Shown here piece by piece: positions 7,415-15,685 of a DNA stretch of 64,000 nt. This DNA comes from Streptomyces bambusae. Lineage in GTDB: Bacteria > Actinomycetota > Actinomycetes > Streptomycetales > Streptomycetaceae. Below the pieces are notes generated by a model, which searched no databases, had not been told where the DNA came from, and worked only from the letters and a program-made list of their open reading frames with translations. Positions within the stretch are counted from its first letter, which is position 1. Each line of letters begins with the position of its first letter. The translations under genes and the position numbers were made by a program. Where the stretch lies: positions 1 to 64,000 of the forward strand of contig NZ_JAJAUZ010000035.1 in NCBI RefSeq assembly GCF_020532645.1, written 5' to 3'.

Positions 7415-8815
7415 TCAGGCGGTGGCCGGTGCCGGCTCGTCGGCTGCGGTGCCGGTCTTCGTGCCGGCGTCTTCCTGCGCGTCCGCCGGGTGCGGGATGC
7501 GGTGCAGGCCGCGGCGGTCGTACAGGCGGGTGACGGCGAAGCCGAAGACCAGGGAGACGGCCAGGGCGATGCCCATGGCGGTCCAGCCGCGGGCAAGGCC
7601 CGCGTCGCCCTGGGCGTCGAAGTACAGGATAGCCCGCAGCCCGTCGGTGATCTGGCGCAGCGGCTCGAACGCGGACAGGGTCCGGAAGAACTCGGGCAGC
7701 GCGTGGATCGGCACGGTCGCGCCGGACGAGGGGACGGCCGCGGCGATGAACACGATGGTGGCCAGCAGCATGCCGGGAGTGCCGAAGGCGGCGAACAGGG
7801 CGAGCGCGCTGATGCCGACGACCATGATCGCGGCGACGGAGTAGACCCACAGCAGGCCGAGGTGGGAGGCGTCCATGTCGAGCAGGCCGACGGTGGCGAC
7901 CTCGACGAGGGTGCCCATCACGACGGACAGGCCGGCCATGAGGACGCTGCCGATGGCCAGGGTGCGGACCCGGTTGGTGTGCCGGACCGGCATGCGCTGG
8001 CGGAACGGGCCGAAGTCGGCGTGCAGGTAGCCGAGCGCGGAGTCCAGCTGGGAGTTGACGACGTTGGCGCCGAGCATGCCGCAGACGACGAGGACGAGGG
8101 CGTAGTAGAAGGCGCTGAGACCCATCGCGCTGCGGTCGCCCAGGGGGTGGCCGTCGGCGACGGTGACCGTCACCGGGTCGGCGAGCATCAGCCGGGCGGC
8201 TGGCGGGAGCTGCGCCTTGGCGGCGGCGGCCTGCTTCAGGAGGTCCTGGCCGATCCGGGCGGAGGCGGTGTGGGCGGCCTTCTGGGAGGCCTGGCTCGCC
8301 ATGGAGGAGCCGATGCTGCCGGCCGACTGGTTGGTCAGGACGGTGAGGCTCGGCGGGGCGGCCGGCTTCTGGGCGACCTGCTTCTGCTGCGCGGCGGCGG
8401 GCTTGCCCGCGGGGGCCTGGGCGCCGGCCGCGGCGGGCGGCGGGGCGAGCAGGCCGGTCACGGTGGCGCTGAAGTCCTTCGGGATCACCAGGGCGCCGTA
8501 GACCTTGCCCTGCCCGAGCTTCCGGTCGGCCTCGGCGCGGGTGAGGACCTGCCAGTCGATGCTGTCGTCGTCCTTCGCGGCCTTCTCGATGCCCGCGACG
8601 ACCTGGGCGCCGGCGTCGACCTGCCTGCCGCCCGCCCGGGCGCCGGCGTCCTCGTTGACGAGGGCCACGGGCAGGTCCCGGAGGTCACCTCTCGGGTTGA
8701 CGTTGCCGCCGACGTACAGCAGGGCGAAAAGCATCGAGACCACGGCGGCGATCAGTCCGGTTCCGAGCCACAGCCGGGGGCTGCGGAGCACGGAGGGGGG
8801 CGTGGGCGTAGGCAT
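7415..8815 (-). CDS. YhgE/Pip-type ABC-2-like membrane protein
   Basis: A 466-residue inner membrane protein: one N-terminal helix (about 15-37), a large outer domain (about 38-245, with VNPRGDLRDLPVALVNEDAGA and YGALVIPKDFSATV typical of YhgE/Pip and DUF3533 proteins, plus a Gln/Ala-rich linker), then five to six C-terminal helices (YYALVLVVCGMLGANVVNSQ). Relatives include phage-infection-protein and ABC-2 permease types that export lipids or small molecules without an own ATPase. GGAG sits ahead of the ATG. It is divergent from the MerR gene across a nested operator, so MerR control is likely. Confidence 0.85.
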   Translation of the reverse strand: MPTPTPPSVLRSPRLWLGTGLIAAVVSMLFALLYVGGNVNPRGDLRDLPVALVNEDAGARAGGRQVDAGAQVVAGIEKAAKDDDSIDWQVLTRAEADRKLGQGKVYGALVIPKDFSATVTGLLAPPPAAAGAQAPAGKPAAAQQKQVAQKPAAPPSLTVLTNQSAGSIGSSMASQASQKAAHTASARIGQDLLKQAAAAKAQLPPAARLMLADPVTVTVADGHPLGDRSAMGLSAFYYALVLVVCGMLGANVVNSQLDSALGYLHADFGPFRQRMPVRHTNRVRTLAIGSVLMAGLSVVMGTLVEVATVGLLDMDASHLGLLWVYSVAAIMVVGISALALFAAFGTPGMLLATIVFIAAAVPSSGATVPIHALPEFFRTLSAFEPLRQITDGLRAILYFDAQGDAGLARGWTAMGIALAVSLVFGFAVTRLYDRRGLHRIPHPADAQEDAGTKTGTAADEPAPATA

Positions 8816-8840
8816 CGTTTCTCCGGTGCGGTGACAGGTC

Positions 8841-8875
8841 GTTACTGGATACTGAGGATATCCAGTAACTGGATA
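8841..8875. promoter_or_regulatory. Nested inverted-repeat operator between YhgE/Pip and MerR genes
   Basis: Three copies of the half-site ACTGGATA occur in alternating orientation. GTTACTGGATA and TATCCAGTAAC are 11-base perfect arms around a 7-base spacer (8841-8869), and TATCCAGT-A-ACTGGATA (8859-8875) is a second perfect palindrome sharing the middle half-site. The element lies 25 bases from the exporter start and about 100 from the MerR start. Binding by the MerR product is inferred. Confidence 0.7.
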
Positions 8876-8976
8876 GTGGCAGTATCTTGTAGGGGTGTCC
8901 AATCGACCGGCAGGATGGGCGGGCCCCGCGGACGCGGGGTGCGGGTGACGGGCCGCACGAACGGCAAGGAGGCCGC

Positions 8977-9642
8977 ATGAAGATCTCGCAGCTGAGCCGC
9001 CGCACCGGTGTGCCGGTGGCGAGCATCAAGTACTTCCGGCGCGAGGGGCTGCTGCCCGCGGGCCGGGCCACGGCGGCGACGCTCGCCGAGTACGGCGAGG
9101 AGCACGTCGAGCGGCTCCGGCTGATCAAGGCGCTGACCACGCTGGGCGGGCTGTCCATCGCCGCCACGCGCGAGGTGCTGGGCGCGGTGGACCACGCGCA
9201 CAGTACGGAGAGTGCGCTCGGGGCGATCAGCTACGCCCTGCCGGTGCCGGTCGCGGCCCAGCCGGCCGGCGGCACCGAGGAGGAGGCGCAGGCGGCGGCG
9301 TCGGCGCAGGCCGAGGTGGCGGCCTTGATCGGCGCGATGGGCTGGGAGGCGCCGGACACCTCCCCGCACGTGCAGGGGCTGGCCGCGGCGCTGAAGGAGC
9401 TGCGTCGGCTGGAGGCCGGGTACACGCCCGGCGAGCTGGCCGCGTACGCCGCGCTGGCCGAGTCGGTGGCCCGGCTGGACCTGGAGCGCGCCGCCCCGCT
9501 GGACGATCCGGTGGCACTGGCCGAGAGAGCAGTGATCGTCTTTGCGATCTGTGCTCCGGTCTTCGAGCTGCTGCGGCGGCTCGCCCAGGAGGACCAGGTC
9601 CGCCGCCGGGCGGCCCGGACGGACGACGCGCCGGGCTGCTAG
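8977..9642 (+). CDS. MerR family transcriptional regulator
   Basis: A 221-residue regulator with an N-terminal MerR winged-helix domain (residues 1-70: MKISQLSRRTGVPVASIKYF, EGLLPAGRATAATLAEYGEE, VERLRLIKAL) and an unusual long C-terminal helical domain in place of a short metal-binding tail. No clustered cysteines are visible, so it probably senses an organic compound. AAGGAGG is placed well before the ATG. It is divergent from the YhgE/Pip exporter and probably activates it when its ligand is present. Confidence 0.9.
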   Translation: MKISQLSRRTGVPVASIKYFRREGLLPAGRATAATLAEYGEEHVERLRLIKALTTLGGLSIAATREVLGAVDHAHSTESALGAISYALPVPVAAQPAGGTEEEAQAAASAQAEVAALIGAMGWEAPDTSPHVQGLAAALKELRRLEAGYTPGELAAYAALAESVARLDLERAAPLDDPVALAERAVIVFAICAPVFELLRRLAQEDQVRRRAARTDDAPGC

Positions 9643-9655
9643 GGATCGGGCCTTC

Positions 9656-9661
9656 TATAAC
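9656..9661 (+). promoter_or_regulatory. -10-like box for a leaderless VOC gene
   Basis: TATAAC lies six bases before the ATG at 9668 with no ribosome-binding site between, the usual geometry of a leaderless actinobacterial gene. Confidence 0.5.
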
Positions 9662-9667
9662 TGGTGC

Positions 9668-10120
9668 ATGACACTGCACTGGAAGCTGGTCGTGGACTGT
9701 GCGGACGCCCCCGCGCTGGCGGATTTCTGGGCGGCGGCCCTGGAGTACGAGGTCGAGGATCCGGGCCCGCTCATCGCGGAGCTGCTGGTCACGGACCGGA
9801 TCGGGCCGGAGGCGGTCGCCGAGCACCGCGGGCGGCGGGTGTTCCGGGGGTACGCGGCGATCCGCCACCCCGAGGACCCGTACGACGAGGCGAGCGGTGT
9901 CGGGCACGGGCGGCGGCTGCTCTTCCAGGAGGTGCCGGAGCCGAAGTCCGGCAAGAACCGTCTGCACATCGACGTCCACGGCGGGCCCGGCGGCCTCGGC
10001 GCCCTCGTCACCCGGCTGGAGGAACTGGGCGCGGTACGGGTCCGCGAGGTCGACCACGGGCCGGCCGGCCACTGGTGGGTGATGCGGGACCCGCAGGGCA
10101 ACGAGTTCTGCGCGACCTAA
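9668..10120 (+). CDS. VOC family (glyoxalase-like) protein
   Basis: A 150-residue vicinal-oxygen-chelate protein of the glyoxalase-like type: WKLVVDCADAPALADFWAAAL at the N-terminus, KSGKNRLHIDVHG in the middle, HWWVMRDPQGNEFCAT at the end. Two beta-alpha-beta-beta-beta units fit the length. Such proteins act as resistance, ring-cleavage or isomerase enzymes or bind ligands; the substrate is unknown. Its TAA overlaps the P450 stop on the other strand, so the two genes share four terminal bases. Confidence 0.87.
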   Translation: MTLHWKLVVDCADAPALADFWAAALEYEVEDPGPLIAELLVTDRIGPEAVAEHRGRRVFRGYAAIRHPEDPYDEASGVGHGRRLLFQEVPEPKSGKNRLHIDVHGGPGGLGALVTRLEELGAVRVREVDHGPAGHWWVMRDPQGNEFCAT

Positions 10121-11577
10121 CGCGCAGGCGGGGCCGGGAGGGTGAGGGTGGCCGGGGTGGGGCCGTCGGGGCGGACGGTGATGCCGAACGAGGTGCCGGA
10201 CGGGGTGGTGCGGAACTGCGGGACGTACCCGGGCAGCAGAAGTTCGAGGAGGTCGGTGGACTCGCGCAGGGCGAACTGGGTGCCGAGGCAGGCGCGCGGG
10301 CCGATGCCGAAGGGCAGGTAGCCGCCCGGCCCGGTGGGGCGGCGGCCCGGGGCGGTGAACCGCCGCGGGTCGAAGGCCTCCGGGTCCGGCCACAGCTCCG
10401 GGTCGCGGTGCGTGAGGTAGGGGCAGACCAGGACGTCGGTGCCGGCGGGCACGGCGTATCCGGCGAGTACGTCGTCCTGCGGGGCGTGCCGGGGCAGGAT
10501 CCACGCGGACGGGTAGAGCCGGAGGGTTTCCGAGACGAGGGCCTGGACGGCCCGGCGGCGCTCGGGTGAGCCGGCCGGGCCGGCGGCGAGGGCGTCGGCG
10601 CGGGCCTGCGGGTGCCGGTCCAGGAGCAGGTGGAGCCAGGTCAGGGTGGTGGCGGTGGTCTCGTGGCCGGCGACGAGCAGGGTGACCAGTTCGTCGCGGA
10701 TCAGCGCGTCGGTGTACTCGGGGCGGGTGCCGGAGGCGTCGACGAGGACGTGCAGCAGGCCGGGGCCGTCCGGGCCGGCGCTCCCGCGGCGGGCGGCGGC
10801 CACCGCGTGGCGGGCGACGGCGTCGATCCGGGCGAGCTCGGCGGCGACGGCCGGGGGTGGCGTGACCGGAGCCGGAGCGGAAGCGGTACCGGCTGCGCCC
10901 GGGCTGCCGGAGCCGGTCGCGGGCAGGGTGGGGAGGGCGGCCATGACGTCCGTGACCGAGCCCAGGGCGCCTTCCGTGGCCGGGTCGAGGGGGTGGCCGG
11001 TGAGGCAGCGCCAGATGGTGTCCAGGGCGAAGCGGCGCATCTCCGCGCCGAGGTCGAACTCCTCCCCCGTCCGCGCGTACGTCTCCCACCGGGCGGCGGC
11101 GGTGCGGGCCGCGGCGGCGATCCGGTGTTCGTGGCGGCGCATCCCGGGTCCGGTGAACTGACCCTGGAGGAGCTTGCGTTGACGCTGCCAGGCGTCGCCG
11201 GTGGCGGCGAGAACGCCGTCGCCCACCAGCATCCGCGCGCGGTGGGAGCGTTTGACGTAGCGGTCCGGGTGCAGGGCCAGAACGTGCTGGACGGCGCGCG
11301 GGTCGGTCACCAGGACGGTGCGCCGCCCGCCGACGGAGAAGGCGGCCACGCCGCCGGCCCGCTCGCGGACCCGGGCGAGGAGGCCGGCCAGGTGACCGCC
11401 CTCGTCCTGCCACCGGCGGACCGCGGCGGCGTCCGCCTCCGGAAGGACTGCGGCCGCGGCAGCCGTGGCTGCGGCCTCGCCGGCGGTGCCGGCGGGGTCG
11501 GCGGGGTCGGCGGCGGCATCCGGAAGCGGAACGGGAGCAAGGGCGGGGGCGGGACCGGTTCCGGCAGGGGTGACCAC
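10117..11577 (-). CDS. Cytochrome P450
   Basis: A 486-residue P450 with all core motifs: I-helix AGHETTATT, K-helix SETLR (ExxR), PERF-like DPRRF and the heme loop FGIGPRACLG with the cysteine ligand. The sequence style (WQRQRKLLQGQFT, FALDTIWRCLTG) resembles fatty-acid or CYP102/CYP4-like bacterial hydroxylases. A proline/alanine-rich N-terminal extension precedes the core, so the GTG at 11577 (with GGAGAG upstream) could be slightly early. It needs a ferredoxin and reductase, not encoded nearby. No neighbouring biosynthetic genes indicate its substrate. Confidence 0.92.
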   Translation of the reverse strand: MVTPAGTGPAPALAPVPLPDAAADPADPAGTAGEAAATAAAAAVLPEADAAAVRRWQDEGGHLAGLLARVRERAGGVAAFSVGGRRTVLVTDPRAVQHVLALHPDRYVKRSHRARMLVGDGVLAATGDAWQRQRKLLQGQFTGPGMRRHEHRIAAAARTAAARWETYARTGEEFDLGAEMRRFALDTIWRCLTGHPLDPATEGALGSVTDVMAALPTLPATGSGSPGAAGTASAPAPVTPPPAVAAELARIDAVARHAVAAARRGSAGPDGPGLLHVLVDASGTRPEYTDALIRDELVTLLVAGHETTATTLTWLHLLLDRHPQARADALAAGPAGSPERRRAVQALVSETLRLYPSAWILPRHAPQDDVLAGYAVPAGTDVLVCPYLTHRDPELWPDPEAFDPRRFTAPGRRPTGPGGYLPFGIGPRACLGTQFALRESTDLLELLLPGYVPQFRTTPSGTSFGITVRPDGPTPATLTLPAPPAR

Positions 11578-11802
11578 GGGGCTGCTCTCCTCTGTCTGTC
11601 CTGGTGCGACGACCGGGTGGCGCGCCGGCCGGGACGGACTGTACGGGAGCGGACACGGAGGGTGGAAGGCCGCATCGGGCGCGGCGCGGGGCCGTGCGGA
11701 AGGGGCAGCGGAGCCGGGCCTGTGCACCCGTTCGGCCGCTGGTCGGGGGAACCTCCGCCGCGGAGCGTGGCGGCCGGCGGCTGCGGTGGTATCCCGTTCG
11801 GC

Positions 11803-12906
11803 ATGCAGCAGCCCCACGTGTCCCCTTTCCTGCGCACGGCGGCGGCGTACGCCTGGCGCCTGCTGGTCGTCGGCGCCGCGGTGTACGCGGTCTTCGCGGT
11901 GCTGGGCCGGTTCCACGAGATCGGGGTGGCTCTGTTCCTGGCGCTGGTCGGCACCGCGCTGCTGCGGCCGGTCGCGAACCTGGTGGCGCGCGGGCTGCCG
12001 CGCGGGCTCGCCGTCGCGGTCACGCTGGTCGGCGGTATCGCGCTGGTGCTGGGCGTGCTGGCGCTGGTGGGCGAGGCGGTGGCCGGGGAGAGCACGACGC
12101 TGGTGCGGGAGTTCCGGACGGGCATCGACCGGATCGAGGACTGGCTGGAGCGGCCGCCGTTCCGGCTGAATCCGGAGGCGCTGTCCGATGTGCAGGCGCG
12201 GATCGGGGAGTTCCTCTCCAGTCACCGCTCGACGCTGCTGAGCCGGGCGGTGAGCGGGGCCGGGCAGTTGGTGCACGTGCTGACGGCGCTGGCGCTGGCG
12301 CTGTTCGCGTCGGTGTTCTTCATCCATGCGGGCGACCGGCAGTGGGCGTGGTTCTGCGGCCAGCTGCCCGCGGGCGTGCGGACCCGGTGGGACCTGGCGG
12401 GGCGGGCGGCCTGGCGCACGTTCACCGGGTACACGCACGGGATCGTGCTGGTCGCGGCGGTGAACGCGGTGCTGGTGGGGGTGGCGCTGTCCCTGCTCGG
12501 GGTGCCGCTGGCCGTGCCGCTGGCACTGCTGGAGTTCTTCGCCGCGTTCGTCCCGCTGATCGGTTCGCCGGTGGCGCTGGCGGTGGCGGCGGTGGTGGCG
12601 CTGGCGGCGGAGGGGCCGCTGACGGCCGCGGTCGTGGTCGCGCTGATCGTCGTGATCGGGCAGATCGAGGGGCACCTTCTGCACCCTCTGGTGATGAGCT
12701 GGGCGGTGCGGCTGCACCCGCTGGTGGTCGCCGTCTCGGTGCTCGCCGGGACCACGGCGGCGGGCATCGTGGGGGCGGTGGTCGCGGTGCCGCTGGTATC
12801 GGTGGTGTGGTCGGTTCACCTGGCGTTGCGGGAGGCCCGCAGGGCGGCGCTGCCCGAGGGGGCAGGGGGTGGCCCGGCCGCCGGAGGCGCCCTGCACAGC
12901 ACGTAG
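11803..12906 (+). CDS. AI-2E family transporter
   Basis: A 367-residue membrane protein of the AI-2E (UPF0118) permease family: paired N-terminal helices from about residue 15, a periplasmic or coiled loop (RTGIDRIEDWLERPPFRLNP), then a C-terminal helix bundle with FAAFVPLIGSPVALA and GQIEGHLLHPLVMSWAVRLHPL, the family signature. Functions in the family range from autoinducer export to ion antiport. The ATG at 11803 is chosen as the first methionine of the conserved region. The orphan MurG gene begins nine bases after its stop, so the two form an operon. Confidence 0.88.
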   Translation: MQQPHVSPFLRTAAAYAWRLLVVGAAVYAVFAVLGRFHEIGVALFLALVGTALLRPVANLVARGLPRGLAVAVTLVGGIALVLGVLALVGEAVAGESTTLVREFRTGIDRIEDWLERPPFRLNPEALSDVQARIGEFLSSHRSTLLSRAVSGAGQLVHVLTALALALFASVFFIHAGDRQWAWFCGQLPAGVRTRWDLAGRAAWRTFTGYTHGIVLVAAVNAVLVGVALSLLGVPLAVPLALLEFFAAFVPLIGSPVALAVAAVVALAAEGPLTAAVVVALIVVIGQIEGHLLHPLVMSWAVRLHPLVVAVSVLAGTTAAGIVGAVVAVPLVSVVWSVHLALREARRAALPEGAGGGPAAGGALHST

Positions 12907-12915
12907 GGTGGCCCG

Positions 12916-14091
12916 ATGGATATCTCCTTGCTCTCTCGTCCTTTCCGGCTGCTCGTGACCGGAGGGGGGACCGGCGGGCACACGTACCCGGCGCTGACGG
13001 CGGTCCGTACCCTCCAGCGGCGGCTCGCGGCTTCGGGCGGTTCGGTCGACGTGCTCTGGATCGGTACGCCCGACGGGCTCGAGGCACGGGTCGCGCCCGC
13101 GGAGGGCATTGCGTTCACGACGGTCGCCACCGGCAAGATCCGGCGTTCGGCGAACCCGCTGAAGATGCTGTCGGCGGCGAACATGAAGGACATGGCGAAG
13201 GTGCCGCTGGGTGTGGCGCAGGCGCGGAAGATCGTGTCCGAGTTCCAGCCGGACGTGGTCCTGGCGACGGGCGGATACGTGGCCGTGCCGGCGGGGCTGG
13301 CGGCGCGGATGTGCAAGCGCCCGCTGGTGCTGCACGAGCAGACGGTGCGGCTGGGTCTGGCCAACCGGAAGCTGGCGGGTTCGGCGACCCGGATCGCGGT
13401 GTCGTCCGAGTCCTCGCTCGAACTGCTGCCGGCGGACGTGCGGGCGTCGGCCGTGGTCACGGGCAACCCGGTGCGGCCCGAGGTGCTGGCCGGGCACCCG
13501 GACAAGGCGGTGGCGGCGCTCGGTCTGCACGGCTTCGACCGGCGGCTGCCGACGGTGTACGTGACGGGTGGCGCTCAGGGGGCGCAGCAGATCAACGGCG
13601 TGGTGCGGGAATCCCTGCCGTGGCTGCTGTCGCACGCGAACGTGATCCACCAGTGCGGTCCGGCGAACGTGGCGGAGCTGCAGCAGTACGCGGCGGCGCT
13701 GGACCCGTACCTGGCGGGCCGCTACCACCTGACGGGCTTCGTCGGGCCGGAGCTGCCGGACGTGCTGGCGCTGGCCGACGTGGTGATCTCGCGCAGTGGT
13801 GCGGGCACGCTGGCGGAGCTGACGGCGCTGGGCAAGCCGGCGGTGTTCGTGCCGCTGGCGACGTCGGCGGGCAACGAGCAGGCGCACAATGCGCGGCACC
13901 TCGCGGATGCGGGGGCGGCCGTGGCGCTGCTCGGCGAGGTGACGGCCGGTGCGCTGCAGCAGGCGGTGGGGCCGCTGCTGACGGATCCGATGCGGCGTGC
14001 GGGCATGGCGGAGCGGGCCCGGGCGTACGGCCGTCCGGATGCGGCGGAGCGCCTGGTGGACGTACTGCTGCAGGCGGCGTCCGCGGGCTGA
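12916..14091 (+). CDS. MurG-like UDP-GlcNAc transferase (paralogue)
   Basis: A 391-residue GT28-family glycosyltransferase matching MurG, which adds GlcNAc to lipid I on the inner face of the membrane. Seen: LLVTGGGTGGHTYPAL (acceptor-site glycine loop), TGGYVAVP, HEQTVRLGLANRKL, GNPVR, and the donor-site SRSGAGTLAELTALGKP. The usual DDHQ-NA segment reads GNEQAHNAR. It is not in a division/cell-wall cluster, so it is likely a second copy beside the essential one elsewhere. Co-transcription with the AI-2E permease hints at lipid-linked sugar handling, possibly for a secondary glycan or antibiotic response. Confidence 0.88.
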   Translation: MDISLLSRPFRLLVTGGGTGGHTYPALTAVRTLQRRLAASGGSVDVLWIGTPDGLEARVAPAEGIAFTTVATGKIRRSANPLKMLSAANMKDMAKVPLGVAQARKIVSEFQPDVVLATGGYVAVPAGLAARMCKRPLVLHEQTVRLGLANRKLAGSATRIAVSSESSLELLPADVRASAVVTGNPVRPEVLAGHPDKAVAALGLHGFDRRLPTVYVTGGAQGAQQINGVVRESLPWLLSHANVIHQCGPANVAELQQYAAALDPYLAGRYHLTGFVGPELPDVLALADVVISRSGAGTLAELTALGKPAVFVPLATSAGNEQAHNARHLADAGAAVALLGEVTAGALQQAVGPLLTDPMRRAGMAERARAYGRPDAAERLVDVLLQAASAG

Positions 14092-14148
14092 CCGGGCACG
14101 CCCGACGGCGCCCGCGTGCCCGGCCGGAACACGGCCCGGGTGCGCGGG

Positions 14149-14177
14149 CGTCAGCGGAACGTCAGCGGAACGGCAGG
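14149..14177 (+). promoter_or_regulatory. SARP-like heptamer repeats ahead of the PL6 gene
   Basis: CGTCAGC occurs at 14149 and 14160, exactly 11 bases apart and linked by GGAA, with a weaker in-phase copy (CGGCAGG) at 14171. Heptamer repeats at 11-base spacing are the known layout of SARP binding sites. The 19-base core GCGTCAGCGGAACGTCAGC recurs at 60685 beside the SARP gene of this window. It ends about 50 bases ahead of the PL6 start. Confidence 0.6.
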
Positions 14178-14226
14178 GCGGGCGGCCAGCCTTCCCCGGT
14201 AGACCTGAACACCGGGGAGATGTCTC

Positions 14227-15645
14227 ATGCAACGACGTACGTTCCTGAAGGGTGCCGTGGCGGGTGCGGCCGTGGCCGCGGTGCCGCTGGACATGATGCT
14301 GGCCGCCGAGGCGTCGGCGGCCGTGGGTTCCATCGCCGAGCTGCAGAGCGCGATCAACCGCGCGGTGCCCGGCGACCGGATCGTGGTCGCGGACGGCACG
14401 TACACGGTGCCGTCGGGCGGCATCGCCGTGTCGGGCCGCAACGGCACGACCAGCGCGCCGATCACGATCGTCGCGCAGACGCGGGGCGGCGTGGTCCTCC
14501 AGGGTGCGCGCAGCTTCGTCTTCGCCAACTCGTCGAACGTGACGGTCAGCGGGTTCGCGTTCCGGCAGAGCAGCACCCTGGCGATCCCGGCGAACTGCTC
14601 GCGGATCCGGCTGACGCGCAACGACTTCCGGTTCGCGGACGTCGCGGGGCTGGACTGGGTGCTCGTCGAGGGCGACGACGTCAAGATCGACCGGAACCGG
14701 TTCCACGACAAGACCACCGAGGGCATCTTCGTCGTGGTCGACGGCCCCGGTGAGACCGCGATGGCGCAGCGGCTGCACATCTTCAAGAACCACTTCTCCG
14801 ACCACAGTTTCGCCGGCGAGAACGGCGGCGAGCCGATCCGCATCGGCTACAGCGGCCGGGCGCTGACGACCGCGGACGCGCTGGTGGAGTCCAACCTGTT
14901 CGAGCGGTGCGACGGCGATCCCGAGACGATCTCGGTGAAGTCCTCGGGCAACACCATCCGCCACAACACGATCCGCGACAGCCTGGGCGGCATCGTGCTG
15001 CGGCACGGCAACGGGACGACGGTGGAGGGCAATCACCTCCTCGGCGGCAAGGACGGCATCCGGCTGTACGGGAACGACCACGTGGTGGTCAACAACTACG
15101 CGGGCGGTCTGTCGGGCAAGGCGCTGGTCATCGGCAGCGGCAGCACGCGCGACCACCACCCGGGGGAGACCGAGGACGAGCGGCGGGGCAACGATGCCTG
15201 CGACCGGGCGGTCGTCGTCCACAACACCTTCGTGGGCAACGGGGGCGGCATCGCGGGCGAGACGCGGACCTACGAGCCGCGGAACGTGGTCGTGGCGGAC
15301 AACCTGGTCGTCGGTGACGCGGGCAGCCTGGTGGCGATGGGCCGGACGACCGGGTTCACCTGGCAGAGCAACCTGCTGTGGGGCGCGGCCGGCAACGGCA
15401 ACATCCCCGCGGGCGGCTTCTTCCGCGCGGACCCGGCGCTGGCCAGGGGGGCCGACGGGGTGTACCGGCTCACGGCGGGCAGCGCGGCGGTCAACCGGGC
15501 GACGCTGGCCGGTGTGTCCGTCCCCGAGGACATCGACGGGCACACGCGCAGCGGGACGCGGGACGTCGGCGCGGACGAGTTCTCGACGGCGGCCCCGGTG
15601 CGGCGTCCGCTGACGCCGGCGGACGTGGGCCCCGACGCGGCCTGA
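14227..15645 (+). CDS. Secreted polysaccharide lyase family 6 (alginate/chondroitinase B-like)
   Basis: A 472-residue right-handed parallel beta-helix lyase. The N-terminus carries a twin-arginine signal (MQRRTFLKGA, then a hydrophobic stretch to about residue 32). The body shows the repeated N/D-G coil pattern, and the PL6 catalytic region appears as ISVKSSGNTIRHNTIRDSLGGIVLRHGN with the expected Lys and Arg, then DGIRLYGNDHVVVNNY. PL6 enzymes cleave alginate or dermatan sulfate by beta-elimination outside the cell. GGGGAG sits upstream of the ATG, and a SARP-type repeat precedes the promoter region. No sugar transporter is adjacent. Confidence 0.9.
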   Translation: MQRRTFLKGAVAGAAVAAVPLDMMLAAEASAAVGSIAELQSAINRAVPGDRIVVADGTYTVPSGGIAVSGRNGTTSAPITIVAQTRGGVVLQGARSFVFANSSNVTVSGFAFRQSSTLAIPANCSRIRLTRNDFRFADVAGLDWVLVEGDDVKIDRNRFHDKTTEGIFVVVDGPGETAMAQRLHIFKNHFSDHSFAGENGGEPIRIGYSGRALTTADALVESNLFERCDGDPETISVKSSGNTIRHNTIRDSLGGIVLRHGNGTTVEGNHLLGGKDGIRLYGNDHVVVNNYAGGLSGKALVIGSGSTRDHHPGETEDERRGNDACDRAVVVHNTFVGNGGGIAGETRTYEPRNVVVADNLVVGDAGSLVAMGRTTGFTWQSNLLWGAAGNGNIPAGGFFRADPALARGADGVYRLTAGSAAVNRATLAGVSVPEDIDGHTRSGTRDVGADEFSTAAPVRRPLTPADVGPDAA

Positions 15646-15685
15646 CCCGCGCCGGCTCCGGCCCGTGCCGGGCGGCCCGTACGCG

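Noticed and set aside
10117..15543. 1808-codon open frame on the minus strand
   Set aside because: Only its end (10117-11577) is a real gene, the P450. The rest is antisense to AI-2E, MurG and PL6 genes and has low-complexity Arg/His-rich sequence without domains.
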